DNA of 64,000 nucleotides from Gerris lacustris (Eukaryota > Arthropoda > Insecta > Hemiptera > Gerridae). Location: positions 63,745,633 to 63,809,632 of the forward strand of contig OX578280.1 of assembly GCA_951217055.1 (NCBI GenBank). The letters run 5' to 3'. A program made the position numbers and the translations under genes. Numbering within the stretch: position 1 is the first letter of the stretch; each line of letters begins with the position of its first letter. Below are positions 22,230 to 32,999 of this stretch, in pieces. The notes under the pieces were generated by a model that saw only the letters and a list, made by a program, of their open reading frames with translations, ran no database searches and was not told the origin of the DNA.

Positions 22230-22865
22230 TTAAGTTTTGAAGATGACGTCATGAAAATGGCGGCCGTCAGCCGCGACACATTCTTGAAGACGATTCCGAA
22301 AGTTTTCAACCGCTTGTCGGCACATTGGGATGGGTATAGCCATAACTTCCTCCCTTATCCTTTCCTTGAGCTCTTCCAGGGTGTGTGGACAATGTTTAAA
22401 AACTTTTTCCTTTAGGTATCCCCAAAGAAAAAAATCACAAACACTCAAATCTGGTGAGCGAGCAGGCCACTCCACGTCACCCCATACAGATTCCAGGCGC
22501 TGGGGGAACATTTGCCAATTTTTTCATTGAAAATCTAGCAGTGTGGCATGTAGCCCCGTCCTGTTGAAACCAGATGTCTCCCAGATTATGTGGGTTACTC
22601 AAATCTTCTAGTTCAGGCTCAAAAAACTTTTCCAACATTGAAACATTACGCTCAGCAGTGACAGTGACGGTGCGCCCATTCTCCCTAAAAAAGTAAGTCC
22701 CAATAATCCCAAATTGGGATACTGCACATCAAACAGTCAATTTAGGAGAGTGGAGCAGTCTCTGGTGAATTTCCCTTGGGTTTTCACTAGCCCAATAGCG
22801 AAAATTCATTTTATTAACAGTTCCACAAAGGTGGAAGTGGGCCTCGTCTCTGAATGTATCGTGGC
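22230..22865 (-). pseudogene. Degenerate Tc1/mariner-superfamily transposase, C-terminal part
   Basis: Read from 22865 down: a block with DEAHFHL (first catalytic Asp region), then IIGTYFF, RTVTV and a Glu/Leu-rich stretch, WFQQDGA (second Asp), then after a frameshift at about 22520 RSPDLSVCDFFLWGYLKEKV (third acidic position) and a C-terminal helical tail ending near 22230. A TGA interrupts a place where relatives have Trp (before the CAVSQFG block). The N-terminal DNA-binding domain is missing. With one frameshift and one stop it is dead. Confidence 0.9.
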
Positions 22866-23014
22866 TGACGGCCGCCATCTTCAAAACTTAATGAAAAAAA
22901 CTTGTTTATCTACTGAATCGAATAATATAAACCTTATTTCTGTGAGTTAAATAGTTTTTTTTTTTTTTTCAACATCCCTTTAAAACCGATACATATCTTT
23001 TTCCCCAACCTGTA

Positions 23015-23681
23015 TAAAAGTAAGTTGTATAACAATACCCCTATTATTTGACATCCTAAAATAAAAAGGAAACTTCAGTTTTTTAGGTTTTTGACAGATT
23101 CCAACCACCGTCTGAATTTCTACTCAAATGGTAGTTTGTTCTCTTACAAATTTTGACGTGTCTCATCAACACTGACTCACGACTCACCTCACTTGTACAA
23201 TAAAGTCACTTTTAGTCACAAGACGTCTATTATTCCAAAGTACCACAACAAAACAATAAAGCTCCTGATGGCTCGCCCTATTTAACGCCGCCTCCAAAAC
23301 TTTAAGGACACTCTTGAAATGGATAACCAGCTTTACAGTGTAAAATAAAAACAAAAATAATAATAGTTTAGTTGTGTTTTTGTTAAATGGAATGGTACTA
23401 CCAAGTTAAGTAAATTGGAGATGGAAGCAAAAAAAGTAAGAATGAAAAATAAAAAAAAACACTGTATGATAATGACAATTAAAATAAAAAATATAAATAC
23501 AGCTTTCACAGCCATACATATTATGTGAGGAAAATAAATAAAGGTGATTACTTAAAGATCAACCTCATCGTGAATATTTTATGTAAATTAATAAAAACAT
23601 AAGAGTCAAAATTTAAAATTATTAACATGATTGGGAGGACTTTACGCTTGACAAAAATAAAAATAATAAACAAAATAAAGC

Positions 23682-23690
<9 letters not shown>
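23015..23690. other. AT-rich DNA, nothing recognised
   Basis: The open frame at 23333-23515 (-) is A/T-driven hydrophobic sequence. No element ends. Confidence 0.45.
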
Positions 23691-23745
<55 letters not shown>

Positions 23746-23753
23746 ATATATAT

Positions 23754-23812
<59 letters not shown>
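23684..23812. repeat. (AT)n microsatellite
   Basis: About 130 bp of TA dinucleotides interrupted once (about 23741-23765). Open frames of alternating Ile-Tyr in several frames are artefacts. Confidence 0.95.
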
Positions 23813-23815
<3 letters not shown>

Positions 23816-23819
23816 TGTA

Positions 23820-24890
23820 CAAAAATTAGACAGGTAGTTTGTAAATAAAATTTTAAAAAATATAATAAAAAACCGTATTTTTCCAAAATTTTAAATAACA
23901 AATATTATTATTGAATGTTACTTTAAAAAAAAATATATATATATATATAGTTCTATTAAAATAAACCTTTAAGATTGGACGTGATGCCTATTAAATAAAT
24001 GTATGATAAAAAAAAAAAAAAAAAAAAAAATTGTTTATATGTGTACAGAAAAACAGATAAATATAAATTATTTTTTAGATTAAATTATAAATATATATAT
24101 AAAAAATATATATTCCACTATGTATTTGTATGATAAATTATACTTCCACAATTATAAAAATACTAATAATGTTAATCCAATAAAGTAAAATAATTTATGA
24201 TTGTTTAAAAAATATTTTATTGTTTTTATTTGATTTGAAATTGAATAAATCAAAATCAGACAATATAAAGGTAAGACACGTTTTAGAGTGGTTACTACAA
24301 AATAGACGTGTAATTTGGTTGATCCCTCTAGTCAGAAATAAAAAATGTAGATATTAAGCTATGAATTCACCAGGACGCAAAGTGTTGGCAATATCCATCA
24401 ACATTTTGATTAGACACAAAAACAACACAGATAAAAGTAACCGGCAACATTTTTCTTTGATGTAATGCCACCTGATGTTGACAAGTATCCATCAATATGT
24501 TGCTAACACTTTGTTAAGACACAAGAACAACACGGATACAAGCAACCAGCAGCATTTATATTTTTTTTCTCTTTTTTTTATGTAATGCCTCTCGATGTTG
24601 TCAAGTATTGCTGCTTGCTGAAAGAGGAACCTCTTAATATATCAATGATTTGATTTAAAAAAATGAAATTCTAGTTTAGCATTAGAATTTAATTAAAATT
24701 AATTTTTATCGGATTTGACAGCTAATTATATAACTTTTTAATAATACCACATGAACACATTATACTCAACTTTCTGTGATCCAATTTCAGGACAGCGTTA
24801 GATGTGCACACTAGTGAACAATAAGTACAAGTTATATTATCAGATTGAACATATAAATTAATACAACAAAACTAATGTCAGAATGCATTA
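23820..24890. repeat. AT-rich DNA with a 120-bp tandem duplication
   Basis: At about 24383 and 24498 the text caaagtgttggcaatatcca / gttgctaacactttgttaag is followed by acacaa-aacaacac, caaccagcagcattt, gtaatgcc and gatgttg-caagtatt, giving two diverged copies. A-runs at 24009-24030 and AT-rich elsewhere. Confidence 0.55.
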
Positions 24891-24894
24891 CACG

Positions 24895-25190
24895 ATTTTC
24901 AACTATATTACAGTAAGTGGTCGGCAGAGTTCATCTGCGGGATATAGCTTGCTTATAAGCTATAAAAAAAGGGTCGATAGAGAGTAGCCATGTCCTGCCC
25001 ATGTTGGTGGACAAGGTAATTTTAATGATCCTGGTTAGTTAACCGATTTTTTACTCAGGATCATTAAAATTCTGTGAGTTAAATAGTTTTTTACTACAAG
25101 TAGACCAAAAATCAAGTTGATGTTAGTTTGTCACTTGGTAGACCACTTTTATTTGGAGAAATATTTGACTAAATAACTCCTGATTAGGTT
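24895..25190. mobile_element. Diverged copy of the foldback family at 57848
   Basis: Shares ggtcggcagag, gcgggatatagcttgc, agccatgtcctgcc, ggtggacaaggtaatttt, actcaggatca and ccaaaaatcaagttgatgtt with the palindrome at 57848-58427. A piece gtgagttaaatagtttttta also matches the mariner arm at about 22945, suggesting a further insertion. Confidence 0.65.
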
Positions 25191-26870
25191 CAATTCCCTG
25201 ACTAGGTTCCCTGCTCAAGTTTCACCCGGCATTTCTTAAACAGATAGAGCTTCTTGAAATAGTTAAGAGCCAAAAGTTCCGAGCAGTTGAGAGAGCAGAT
25301 TCCGGCCTCAAAAACTATGGTCGACGCTCATGGTGGTTCAATAAAAAAAATTGATAATACCCGAGACGTGAAGACATGACTTAATGGCCAATACTTCACA
25401 CTTGTGGGGGTTTGGTTGTCTTGTACCAATCCAGCATTGGGTCATTTAAGGGCTAACCCAAGTTTATTAAAAGGACCCTCTTAAGCGGTCTAGGTCTTCA
25501 GTCATTAAAGCCCCCCCCCCCCCCCCCCCGGAATTTTTTAAAAAATTGTAAATTTTTAAAAAACTTAACCTGGCCAAGTTTATCACTTTTCTTTGATCCC
25601 TGTGTAACCATTTCTTACTTCCTAATTTGGGAAAAGTGGCCAGCTGAAATTTGACTTACAAATCAGTAACGAGAACATTCTAAATTCATAAGTCAAGGTT
25701 TGTCAGTGTACAAATAAAATATACATCTAGAGTAAGTATATGAAGAGGAACAGAAATTAAATTCAATAAATTTAAACAAATTATTTATACATCGACACAA
25801 ATTTTATATTTTTTGAAATAACATACATGTAATTTTTCCCTTTTTTAACCCACATCAATGAATTATTTGTAATATACAAGGTAACTGAGTAATCTAATAG
25901 AACAACTATAAAAGGGGGAAAAACAAGGATTAACTATCACATCTCATTTCATCTATATTTTTTTCTCTCTTAAACATTAGTATGAACATATAAAAAACCC
26001 ATTCTAATAATTATTATAAATATTTATAATAGAAAATTTCAAAAACATCAAAGCAATTAATCATACAAGAGACATTTAAGTAAAATATTAATTAAAAAAA
26101 GTTTGCGGATTATATGAAGACGAGTAAAACAATTGTCCTCATAGTGGTTGTAGAATGTATTTTAGTGATCTCTGGGGCTGGATCCACATCAATAAAAAAT
26201 TGCTTTGTGCAGGCTGTGTGCATTGAATGTGGTGTTGCGACAGTGTAGACACTGACAAAAAATGTGTTAACTGCTTGTAGTAATTTTTTTGTTGTAAATA
26301 TTTTTGCCATACAGCAAATTCAACACACAACGTAAAATTTTTATTTCTGTTGGATCCAGTTTGAGAAAAACAAAATACACAATTTTTTACTCGTCCCTTG
26401 CTTTTAAATACACTTAGTACATCATTCGACAAGCCTTTGAAACATGTTTCAGACTGAGCCCCAAATGCACTTCTATGTTCATCAAATATCAATATTTTGA
26501 ATATACAAGAAGAAAGCACAAAAGAGCAAGATCAGGACAAAATGCTTTAACACTCTAAAACAAAGTGTTTTGTATAAACCCTTAAAACAGTGGGAAAAAA
26601 GAAATATTAATAAGACAACAGCAGGGATAATTTTTGACACACTCATACATATAAAAAAAAGAAATGCTAATTTATGCAAAGAATATATTTGTCTTTGACT
26701 TTAAATATTTGACACAATCAAGGAATGTTAAACATCAAAGATATTGAAAATATGGTATAAAAATTTACAATCATATTCAACTAAAATTGTTTAATAATAT
26801 ATATATATGTTTAAGACATTACTCAGACACATTTGAGCAATTGAACCAGATAGAATCGGTAAGTACTCTC
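25191..26870. other. AT-rich DNA with C-run; short - strand frames
   Basis: A C-tract of about 20 at 25510-25529. The overlapping open - strand frames at 26110-26679 (up to 126 residues) are Cys/Phe-rich without family motifs or splice support. Not called as genes. Confidence 0.5.
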
Positions 26871-26874
26871 CCAG

Positions 26875-27090
26875 TAAAGGCCCTTATACACGATCTGACT
26901 TGGTCAAGCAGTTGGGCCAATTTGGTCAGGTAGGGCAAGAAATCGGGTGTTGTGTAGTCGAGGCACTAGCCTGACTTGGTAGGAGCACTAAGTCGGCTGT
27001 CGGGTGGGCACTGCCACCCGATCACCCTAGGTCGGGACCCGACTTGGTCAGGCCGGAACGGTCAGGTCAGATCGTATGTAAGGCCCTTTA
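26875..27090. mobile_element. Short inverted-repeat MITE, about 215 bp
   Basis: Left gtaaaggcccttatacacga with tctgacttggtca; right end tcaggtcagatcgtatgtaa and ggccctttac. Flanking TA on both sides is possible. The tgacttggtcagg words recur inside. Confidence 0.8.
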
Positions 27091-27227
27091 CTTCATAGAT
27101 CTTGGTTAACAATTTGTAGACTATTTGTAACTGATTTTTAGTAAAAGTCAATAAAAGGTTTAGTTGTTTTTCACTTTTCTTTTAGCGTCATAATTCAATT
27201 CCATTCTTTTATTTTACAATCAATTAT

Positions 27228-27810
27228 GGTAAATCTGCACTATTTGGCCCACTAACTTCTAATTGTCCGATTTACTTGCAATTTTTTTTAATCTGTTCCT
27301 TTTTACATATTAAAAACGATTCCGGTTGTACCATCTCGTTAAACTCAATAGTTTTTTCGTAAAAAAATACGTAAAGGTGAAGTGTTCAGTGCTGTTTAGA
27401 GTAACGAATTATTTTTAACGGCCGCTCCGCACCGCTTCGCGGTGCTCCGCTCATTTTCTGAAGAAAAACAACCCTGCTGCATATAGACCAGGTAGATGTC
27501 CAAATCGAAGTATAAAATTTGCTAAATTATCACTTTAACTTTAGCCAAAAAAATACGTAAAAAGTCACTTCCTAAGAAAAATACGGGAAGGTTATAGTTA
27601 GTTTAGGTTAAGATTAGTACTTTTCGCCATAACCTTCCTCATTTCCCTAAGAAAGTGACGCTTTTACGTATTTTTTTACGAAAAAACTATTGAATTTAAC
27701 GAGATGGTACAACCGGAATCGTTTTTAATATGAAAAAAGGAACAGTTTAAAAAAAATTGCAAGTAAATCGGAGAATTAGAAGTTAGTGGGCCAAATAGTG
27801 CAGATTTACC
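27228..27810. mobile_element. Long-TIR element (Mutator-like or unclassified), 583 bp
   Basis: Target duplication TCAATTAT at 27220-27227 and 27811-27818. Inverted arms of about 150-170 bp start ggtaaatctgcactatttgg and end ccaaatagtgcagatttacc. The non-repetitive centre includes a GC-rich hairpin, ccgctccgcaccgcttcgcgg (shown shortened), at about 27420. Long arms and an 8-9 bp duplication fit Mutator-like elements but no transposase is present. Confidence 0.88.
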
Positions 27811-27818
27811 TCAATTAT

Positions 27819-28120
27819 ATTAAACCAATTTATTTAAAATAAAATAAACTACTAAAAATAAATTTAAATTAATAACAATAATAAATAAATAAAAAATTAT
27901 AAAAATAAAAAATTGTTTTTATTAAAATAAAAACCAAGTAAAGGAACATGATCATGTACATGGAATATATTATATTAATCTTAATTACCTCTCATAAAGA
28001 TCTAAGACATGGACATTAAACACCGATAATATTTTATTTATTAATTACATACAAATAATGAGTTAGATAAACATCAATTTTATTATTAGCATAAGAATTT
28101 CTCAGATTGAACATTCAAAA
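27819..28120. other. AT-rich DNA
   Basis: (AAATA)n-like low complexity; nothing else. Confidence 0.5.
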
Positions 28121-28169
28121 CAAATGAAAAATAGCTTAATTCGGGACTTGGTATCGTTAACAACAGAGG

Positions 28170-28300
28170 AAATTATTCTCCAGTGTAGCTTAGTTGGTCA
28201 GAGCATCTGTACTGGAAATACAGGAGGCCCATGGTTCGAATCCCAGAGCTGGGGTCTATTTTTTCTTTGTCTGTCTCCCGTTGTTAATAATAATTATAAT
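28170..28300 (+). repeat. tRNA-like sequence inside short inverted repeats
   Basis: tgtagcttagttggtcagag (A-box region), a hairpin ctgta/ctggaaa/tacag in the anticodon position, and ggttcgaatcc (B-box). The T-stem pairs poorly and no CCA-compatible mature end is clear, so it is a tRNA-derived repeat rather than a working tRNA gene. Flanking gttaacaaca (about 28155) and tgttgttaa (about 28279) are inverse to each other. Confidence 0.6.
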
Positions 28301-28464
28301 TTGATTTAAATTTAAATTTAAACTTTCTGTAGTATGAATACTACCGAAAACTTAAAAATTGAATTTCAAAAGAAACGAAAAATAGCCTATCCCACAAAAA
28401 GGTCGAACAAAGAAAAAAATAATAGGTTAAAAATAGGTAGACGCCATAGGATATGGATTATTTT

Positions 28465-28640
28465 TATAGTCTGCCAATAAGTGTGGCACATAGTTTCGTC
28501 ACATCCTATCTCGTACATTAATGATGGTTTGCTTTCACAACCCATTATATGCCGGGGAAGTGTGACGTCACTTACGTAAAAAAAAGTGTGTGTTGTTAAG
28601 TTGGCTAAGCTGCACTGGCTCATACCAAAGAATATACAAA
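28465..28640. repeat. Fragment of the family also at 16340 and 16925
   Basis: tctgccaataagtgtggcac, cacatcctatctcgtac and tgggttgtgaaa-type text match the segment with gtgtggcacacagcttcctc at about 16352. Confidence 0.6.
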
Positions 28641-28709
28641 TAAGTTTGATCAGTGCTATTTTACTTTATTATCATTTTTTGATCAATTTTATTAATTTAA
28701 GAATGAAAA

Positions 28710-28812
28710 ATGTCACAATGCTTTGAATTTGGGTGCAACCATAGAGCCTTAAAAGATAAATGTCTCTTTTACTGCAATACAAATCCATTTTCTGTGTGGC
28801 GTAACATAATCT
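28710..28812 (+). CDS. Candidate THAP-like first exon (uncertain)
   Basis: ATG at 28710 opens 34 codons and one base before a consensus donor gtaagtg. The peptide MSQCFEFGCNHRALKDKCLF then has CNTNPFSVWRN. THAP zinc fingers begin with M-x-x-C-x(2-4)-C, a basic turn, and a conserved Trp about 30 residues in; all three are seen. No downstream exon with the C-x2-H pair was found, so this may be the start of a real THAP protein or a P-element-type transposase relic, or chance. Confidence 0.35.
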
Positions 28813-29130
28813 GTAAGTGAGTTATCTTTTACATCTTATTTGAGTTATTTGTGAGAATTATTTGTTTTATCATCTATAATGTATACATTTATTGGCTTAT
28901 TAATGATGTTACTAATATATGATAAGGTTAAAAATAGTTAAAAAAAAGCTTTTAATAGAATAAAAAGAGCACATCTGTAAGTTATCTTTTACATCTTATT
29001 TGAGTTATTTGTGAGAATTATTTGTTTTATCATCTATAATGTATACATTTATTGGCTTATTAATGATGTTACTGATATATGATAAGGTTAAAAACAGTAA
29101 AAAAAAGCTTTTAATAGAATAAAAAGAGGA
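28813..29130 (+). repeat. 160-bp tandem duplication including a splice donor
   Basis: gttatcttttacatcttatt at 28821 and again at 28981; both copies run through tgtatacatttattggctta and ataaggttaaaaa to gcttttaatagaataaaaag. Each is preceded by atctgtaagt, so the donor-like sequence after the THAP-like frame is duplicated. Confidence 0.85.
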
Positions 29131-29379
29131 AAAAACTATAAAATGCTTACAGAACACTAGTAAACAATGGTTTGTTATGAGCCAAAAAAGATAACCTGAC
29201 AAAAAAATCGTGGAGGGAGCCTGACGTCACAGCAACCTTCGTCACTTTACGTAACCTCTCTGACGCGACGTATTGACTAATTTAATGAATTCCCCCCCCC
29301 CCCCTTTAATAAAATGTATCACAATTTTTTTGTTATTTGACATGAATAAAAAGATCAACTAAGCAATATTTAAGTTGCA

Positions 29380-29600
29380 CAGATGGTTAAAAATTACTAT
29401 GGAACGATCTGTGGGCTACTTTGGATGAGTAGTTTTTACAACATGGTTGTCATGTATTAGTTAGTATTATAATGGTGGCTAGCAAAAATGTTGAATGTTC
29501 CCTGATGTCCAAAATGGATTTCTGTAAAGGGATTTTTGAATTCGTAGACAGAAAAATTTAATTCTTTAGAATGATCACAAAACAACTTTTAGTAAGCTCA

Positions 29601-29631
<31 letters not shown>

Positions 29632-29640
29632 CGGAAGCAA
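29380..29640 (-). repeat. Family X copy with A-run
   Basis: gatctgtgggctactttgga, ttccctgatgtcc, ggatttctgt and agtaagctc match the right-hand family X arm at 16550-16830. The order of landmarks is interrupted by an A-run of about 29 at 29600-29628 before agctcggaagcaa. Confidence 0.7.
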
Positions 29641-29759
29641 TATTAATCGAATGTGGGTTAGACTATTCTTGCTTGAAAATGTAGAAAAAATCAAAACAAC
29701 AGAACTTCATTATATAGTTGTTTTCCCTATTTAAAAAAAATATATATATAAATGACTAA

Positions 29760-30065
29760 CCAAATAACTATTACAACGAAGGGATGTTTAGTCCAATGTA
29801 CTTTGGAACAAAGGATCACACTTATGTTTTTCTAAGTGGAGTAACAGTCCAAAGAAGAACATTCTGTACACCTTCTTTAGATTGTTACACCCCTGTTCTT
29901 TCTTTTATAAGGGTAGTAACAATCTAAAGAGGTGCCAAAATAACAACTTGGTTTTTAAATTGTTGGATAGACTATTTTTTCGTGAGACGCCTCAATTATC
30001 AGTTACTTGTCCTAAATATTTACTCATAGAAGTAAAGTCTCATAGTTTTTGTAAAAAAGATTAAA
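29760..30065. repeat. Inverted-repeat remnant related to 39150-39400
   Basis: gtccaatgtactttggaaca, ggagtaacagtccaaagaa, tagattgttac and gtaacaatctaaagaggtgcc recur at 39235-39395, where tagattgttactcccct and aggggagtaacaatcta are inverse ends. Confidence 0.65.
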
Positions 30066-31067
30066 GTTTATAACTTTTTTCTTGTAAAAGAGCATGGATT
30101 ATCTAAATTTTTAATTGTATGATAAAATATTAAGGTCAAAATAACTTCAGTGTTAAATTAACAGGTATTTTTAATATTTCTATTTCTATTATTAAAAAAG
30201 TTTTGTAAACAAACAAATATGTCAAATTGTAAAATGTCAAATCGTGCGAAGGTTCAAGACAGCACTTTCCGACGAGCAAAGCGAGTAGGGGCAGAGCCCC
30301 CCAGTATTTATTTAATTAATTAAAATTCTCAAACCTACATCCGATGATTTCATTTTTTAATTATAAATTGTAAAAAGAATAAATATATAAATTGTACAAC
30401 TAAAGTTACGTTTCTTTAAAAATTGTCTTCCTTATAGTAAAGAGTGCATAATGAAAACTACATAAAAAAAGCGTAAACTAACTTTTCAAACATTTACACA
30501 AAGTGGACCAACATTTTCTGTATACATTCCATAAGTTTCCCTGTATTCTGATGAGAACGACTCGTTTCCCAACAATAAAATTTAAAAATAGATTTGTCAA
30601 AGCAAATCTTGTTATTTACATTAACAATTGCTGATTAACAATTAATACTGTAGTCAGTTGTTAAACTTGGTTGTTTTTTTTTAAAAAAAAGTATTATTAT
30701 TTACATAATAAATTTATTTATTAGTGCAGAAATTACAAAGTGAATGCTCATTATTTTATATTACAATATTACATTTAAAGTGAAAACACATTTAATAATC
30801 TTATACTAATATATTATTTTTGATATTATACAAATAATTATTAAAAATTTAGGTCCAAAACAGGGGATTACTGAGTTTCGTAAAATATCTGACATGTCGA
30901 TGTTAGGTGTCAAAACCACAATTAATTAACTAATATACTATGAACATTGTTCTGTTGGTCTCAACTAGTCTGATTTTAATATATTTAAGAGGAAAACAAG
31001 TTTGAATGTTCAGCTAGGTCAAATGCCAAAGGACATGATTAATTCTTATTACTTGAATATTTGAGGA
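30066..31067. other. AT-rich DNA with one GC-rich hairpin
   Basis: At 30271-30302 cgagcaaagcgagtagggg/cagagcccccc stands out in AT-rich text. Otherwise nothing recognised. Confidence 0.45.
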
Positions 31068-31069
31068 TA

Positions 31070-31370
31070 CAGTGGAAGCCTTCTTAACCGGATATCATGG
31101 GACCAAGTCCCTGACCGGACAACAAAAATGGCCGGTTAAACCAAATTTTTCTTGTAACAAGCAAATGAAAACAAAGAAATACTTTTAAAACATTACAGTA
31201 CAACATGCATATATTTTATCAGATATCTTTACAAAAAAGTAGTAAAAACCTTTTATAAATCAGGTCAAAAAGTTCGGACACAGGGTATTGTATGTGGAGA
31301 GACCCCCAGCTAAGTGACCGGTTACACCAATGGCTGGTTCAACTGGTGGCAGATACTGATTATGATCAAG
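31070..31370 (+). mobile_element. Pogo/Tigger-like MITE remnant
   Basis: tacagtggaagccttcttaa followed by ccggatatc and aatggccggttaaacc resembles the CAGTGGAA...TTAACCGG terminus of pogo/Tigger elements. The right side is degraded (gaccggttacaccaatggct near 31316). Confidence 0.6.
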
Positions 31371-32679
31371 TCAATTACTTTTAAAAGTTGTACATAAGAC
31401 CATAGAGATATAAATATTGTTTTATTTTACAAGAATATCCTTAAAATTTAGAAGATTAAAAAAAAGATTTCATGAGAGAATAGCCAATGAATAAATTAGA
31501 GGGGAAAAAAATTATTTACATACATTCAATCAAATTGTGCCTACCTACTGTCCGCTTGTTGCATAGTTGTATAATCATAAAATAAATAATAATTATTAAT
31601 TACATAAAGATAAATAAATAAAGAAAAGAAAAAAACTTTATTTACAATAAACGAGCAATTTCAAAATTTAAAAGTTGATTAAATTATAATAATAAAGTTA
31701 GTTCTTTAATAAAAAGGACCAATTATAAAATGGTACAATCATTTTTGTTAAAAACAGTTGAAGTCTTTACATTTTGCCTATTTCTAAAATGCATAATTAT
31801 CAGTAACGATGTCCATAAAAGTATTAAACAATTTATAGAATAACACATAGTAGAAGGATAATAAGTCAATACTAATATCTCATCATGAACAAATCACTTG
31901 AGAATGATCCATGCAAGGTGTTGAAACTGAGGGTTCATGAGAGTGTTGGGCCACATCTGGCAGCACAAAAAAAAGTGTAAGAGGTTTATTACTTATGTTA
32001 ATAACCAAATATCCGGTATTCTTGACCAAATATGATTTTTTGTCATCTTGAGTTTGAATAATTTGTAAAACAATAATTGCTAAATGCTGTATAGGCAGCA
32101 AATATTCAAGAACATTTATAGATAAATAATCCAAATAAAAATTGAAGTTGTAATAATCAAAGAAACTAAAAAAGGGGAATTTATATTAAATAAATGTTTG
32201 GTTTCTATGAACTCAAATCAGTTCTGACTAACGAAAAAATTAATTTTACCTTGGTAAAGGGTCTAGAAGCTACTTTGATGTATAAACTATATACATAAAT
32301 AATATTTTAGCCTTTTGTGGGCACACCCCACAAAGGATATGGCTGACCAAATGGTTCTTTACTATTTATTATTGGTTGACATTTGTCAGCTTGTTGACTT
32401 TTGTCAGCCAAGTCACCAATCTATGTACAATCCTCCCGGAATTGAACCAAGATTAATAGTGTGACAAGAGAATGTGAAAGCAAGACACTCTCAGAACCCT
32501 TAAATTATATACAAAAAGAACAAAAAAAAAAGAAGAGATCTAACCAAGAATAGAACAGACATCTACACTCTTACTATCCCATGAGTTACAAGCTATTAGT
32601 TCATCACTAAATAATTTATTTCAAATTAAAAGAATAAATATTGCTCTACTTATGTACAATTACTAATCGAGGAATGAAA
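31371..32679. other. DNA downstream of NCAPD3 (possible 3' UTR in part)
   Basis: Segment 31885-31960 (gaatgatccatgcaaggtgt, gggttcatgagag) recurs loosely at 34565-34615, so it is a dispersed repeat. A small hairpin ccttttgtggg/caccccacaaagg is at 32310-32335. Short frames here are not credited. Confidence 0.5.
32615..32620 (-). other. Candidate polyadenylation signal for NCAPD3
   Basis: TTTATT on + (AATAAA on -) lies about 60 bases past the NCAPD3 stop, a usual spacing for a short 3' UTR. The AT-rich background makes this tentative. Confidence 0.4.
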
Positions 32680-32988
32680 TTATCTTTTTTTTCTTCGTGG
32701 CTTGGTAGAACCCGAAGAAGAGGAAGCTTGCGAAGATAAGGAAGATATAGAAGTACTGACATCACTCCGGTCGCTCATTACACTGCTGCTCCTGTCGCTC
32801 CTTCCGTTCCTCTTGGCAAGGGGTACAATCGGCTCAGGTTCACTAGTCACGGACGGTGAGTGACCGTTTACTTTAGGGGAATGGCTGTTCCTTGGCGTAG
32901 ATAGAGTCTTACCAGCTTTCACAGGTGTTGAGTTGACTCCCTGTGACAATCTACCCACAGGCACAAATGGTTCATTGACATCTTCCAT
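32680..32988 (-). CDS. NCAPD3: NCAPD3, terminal exon: disordered basic tail and stop
   Basis: Acceptor aattattttcag, then MEDVNEPFVPVGRLSQGVNS in phase 0 and a TAA stop at 32680-32682; 102 residues. The sequence is low-complexity, Ser- and Pro-rich (several S/T-P sites), and ends in a basic KPRRKKR tail. CAP-D3 proteins end in a similar disordered, S/T-P-rich, basic tail that is a CDK target in vertebrates, but the sequence itself is not conserved. The link to the exon at 47757 across 14.8 kb rests on phase, strand and composition; extra small exons in that intron cannot be excluded. It could also be the end of a different - strand gene. Confidence 0.7.
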   Translation of the reverse strand: MEDVNEPFVPVGRLSQGVNSTPVKAGKTLSTPRNSHSPKVNGHSPSVTSEPEPIVPLAKRNGRSDRSSSVMSDRSDVSTSISSLSSQASSSSGSTKPRRKKR

Positions 32989-32999
32989 CTGAAAATAAT

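Larger units (their letters stand above)
21286..23012. mobile_element. Mariner-like element with nested insertions
   Basis: TA at 21284-21285 and 23013-23014. Ends are cagggtggggcaaaagatat and, at the right, atatctttttccccaacctg. The right terminal repeat (about 22855-23012) pairs with two separated left pieces, 21286-21330 and about 22150-22271, because a second inverted-repeat element of about 820 bp (ends ctaggctgtgaagtgag and ctatttcacagcctac) entered the left arm. That insert itself carries the SINE at 21574. A broken transposase lies on the - strand. Confidence 0.85.

Noticed and set aside
23548..23901. Open frames of alternating Ile-Tyr on both strands
   Set aside because: Direct translation of an (AT)n microsatellite.
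26110..26679. Overlapping - strand frames as a gene downstream of NCAPD3
   Set aside because: No domain, no splice signals in phase, and Phe/Cys/Leu bias expected from AT-rich DNA.
28170..28260. Functional tRNA gene (Ser GGA by loop position)
   Set aside because: Weak T-stem, no Ser-type long variable arm, and placement inside short inverted repeats; better explained as a tRNA-derived repeat.
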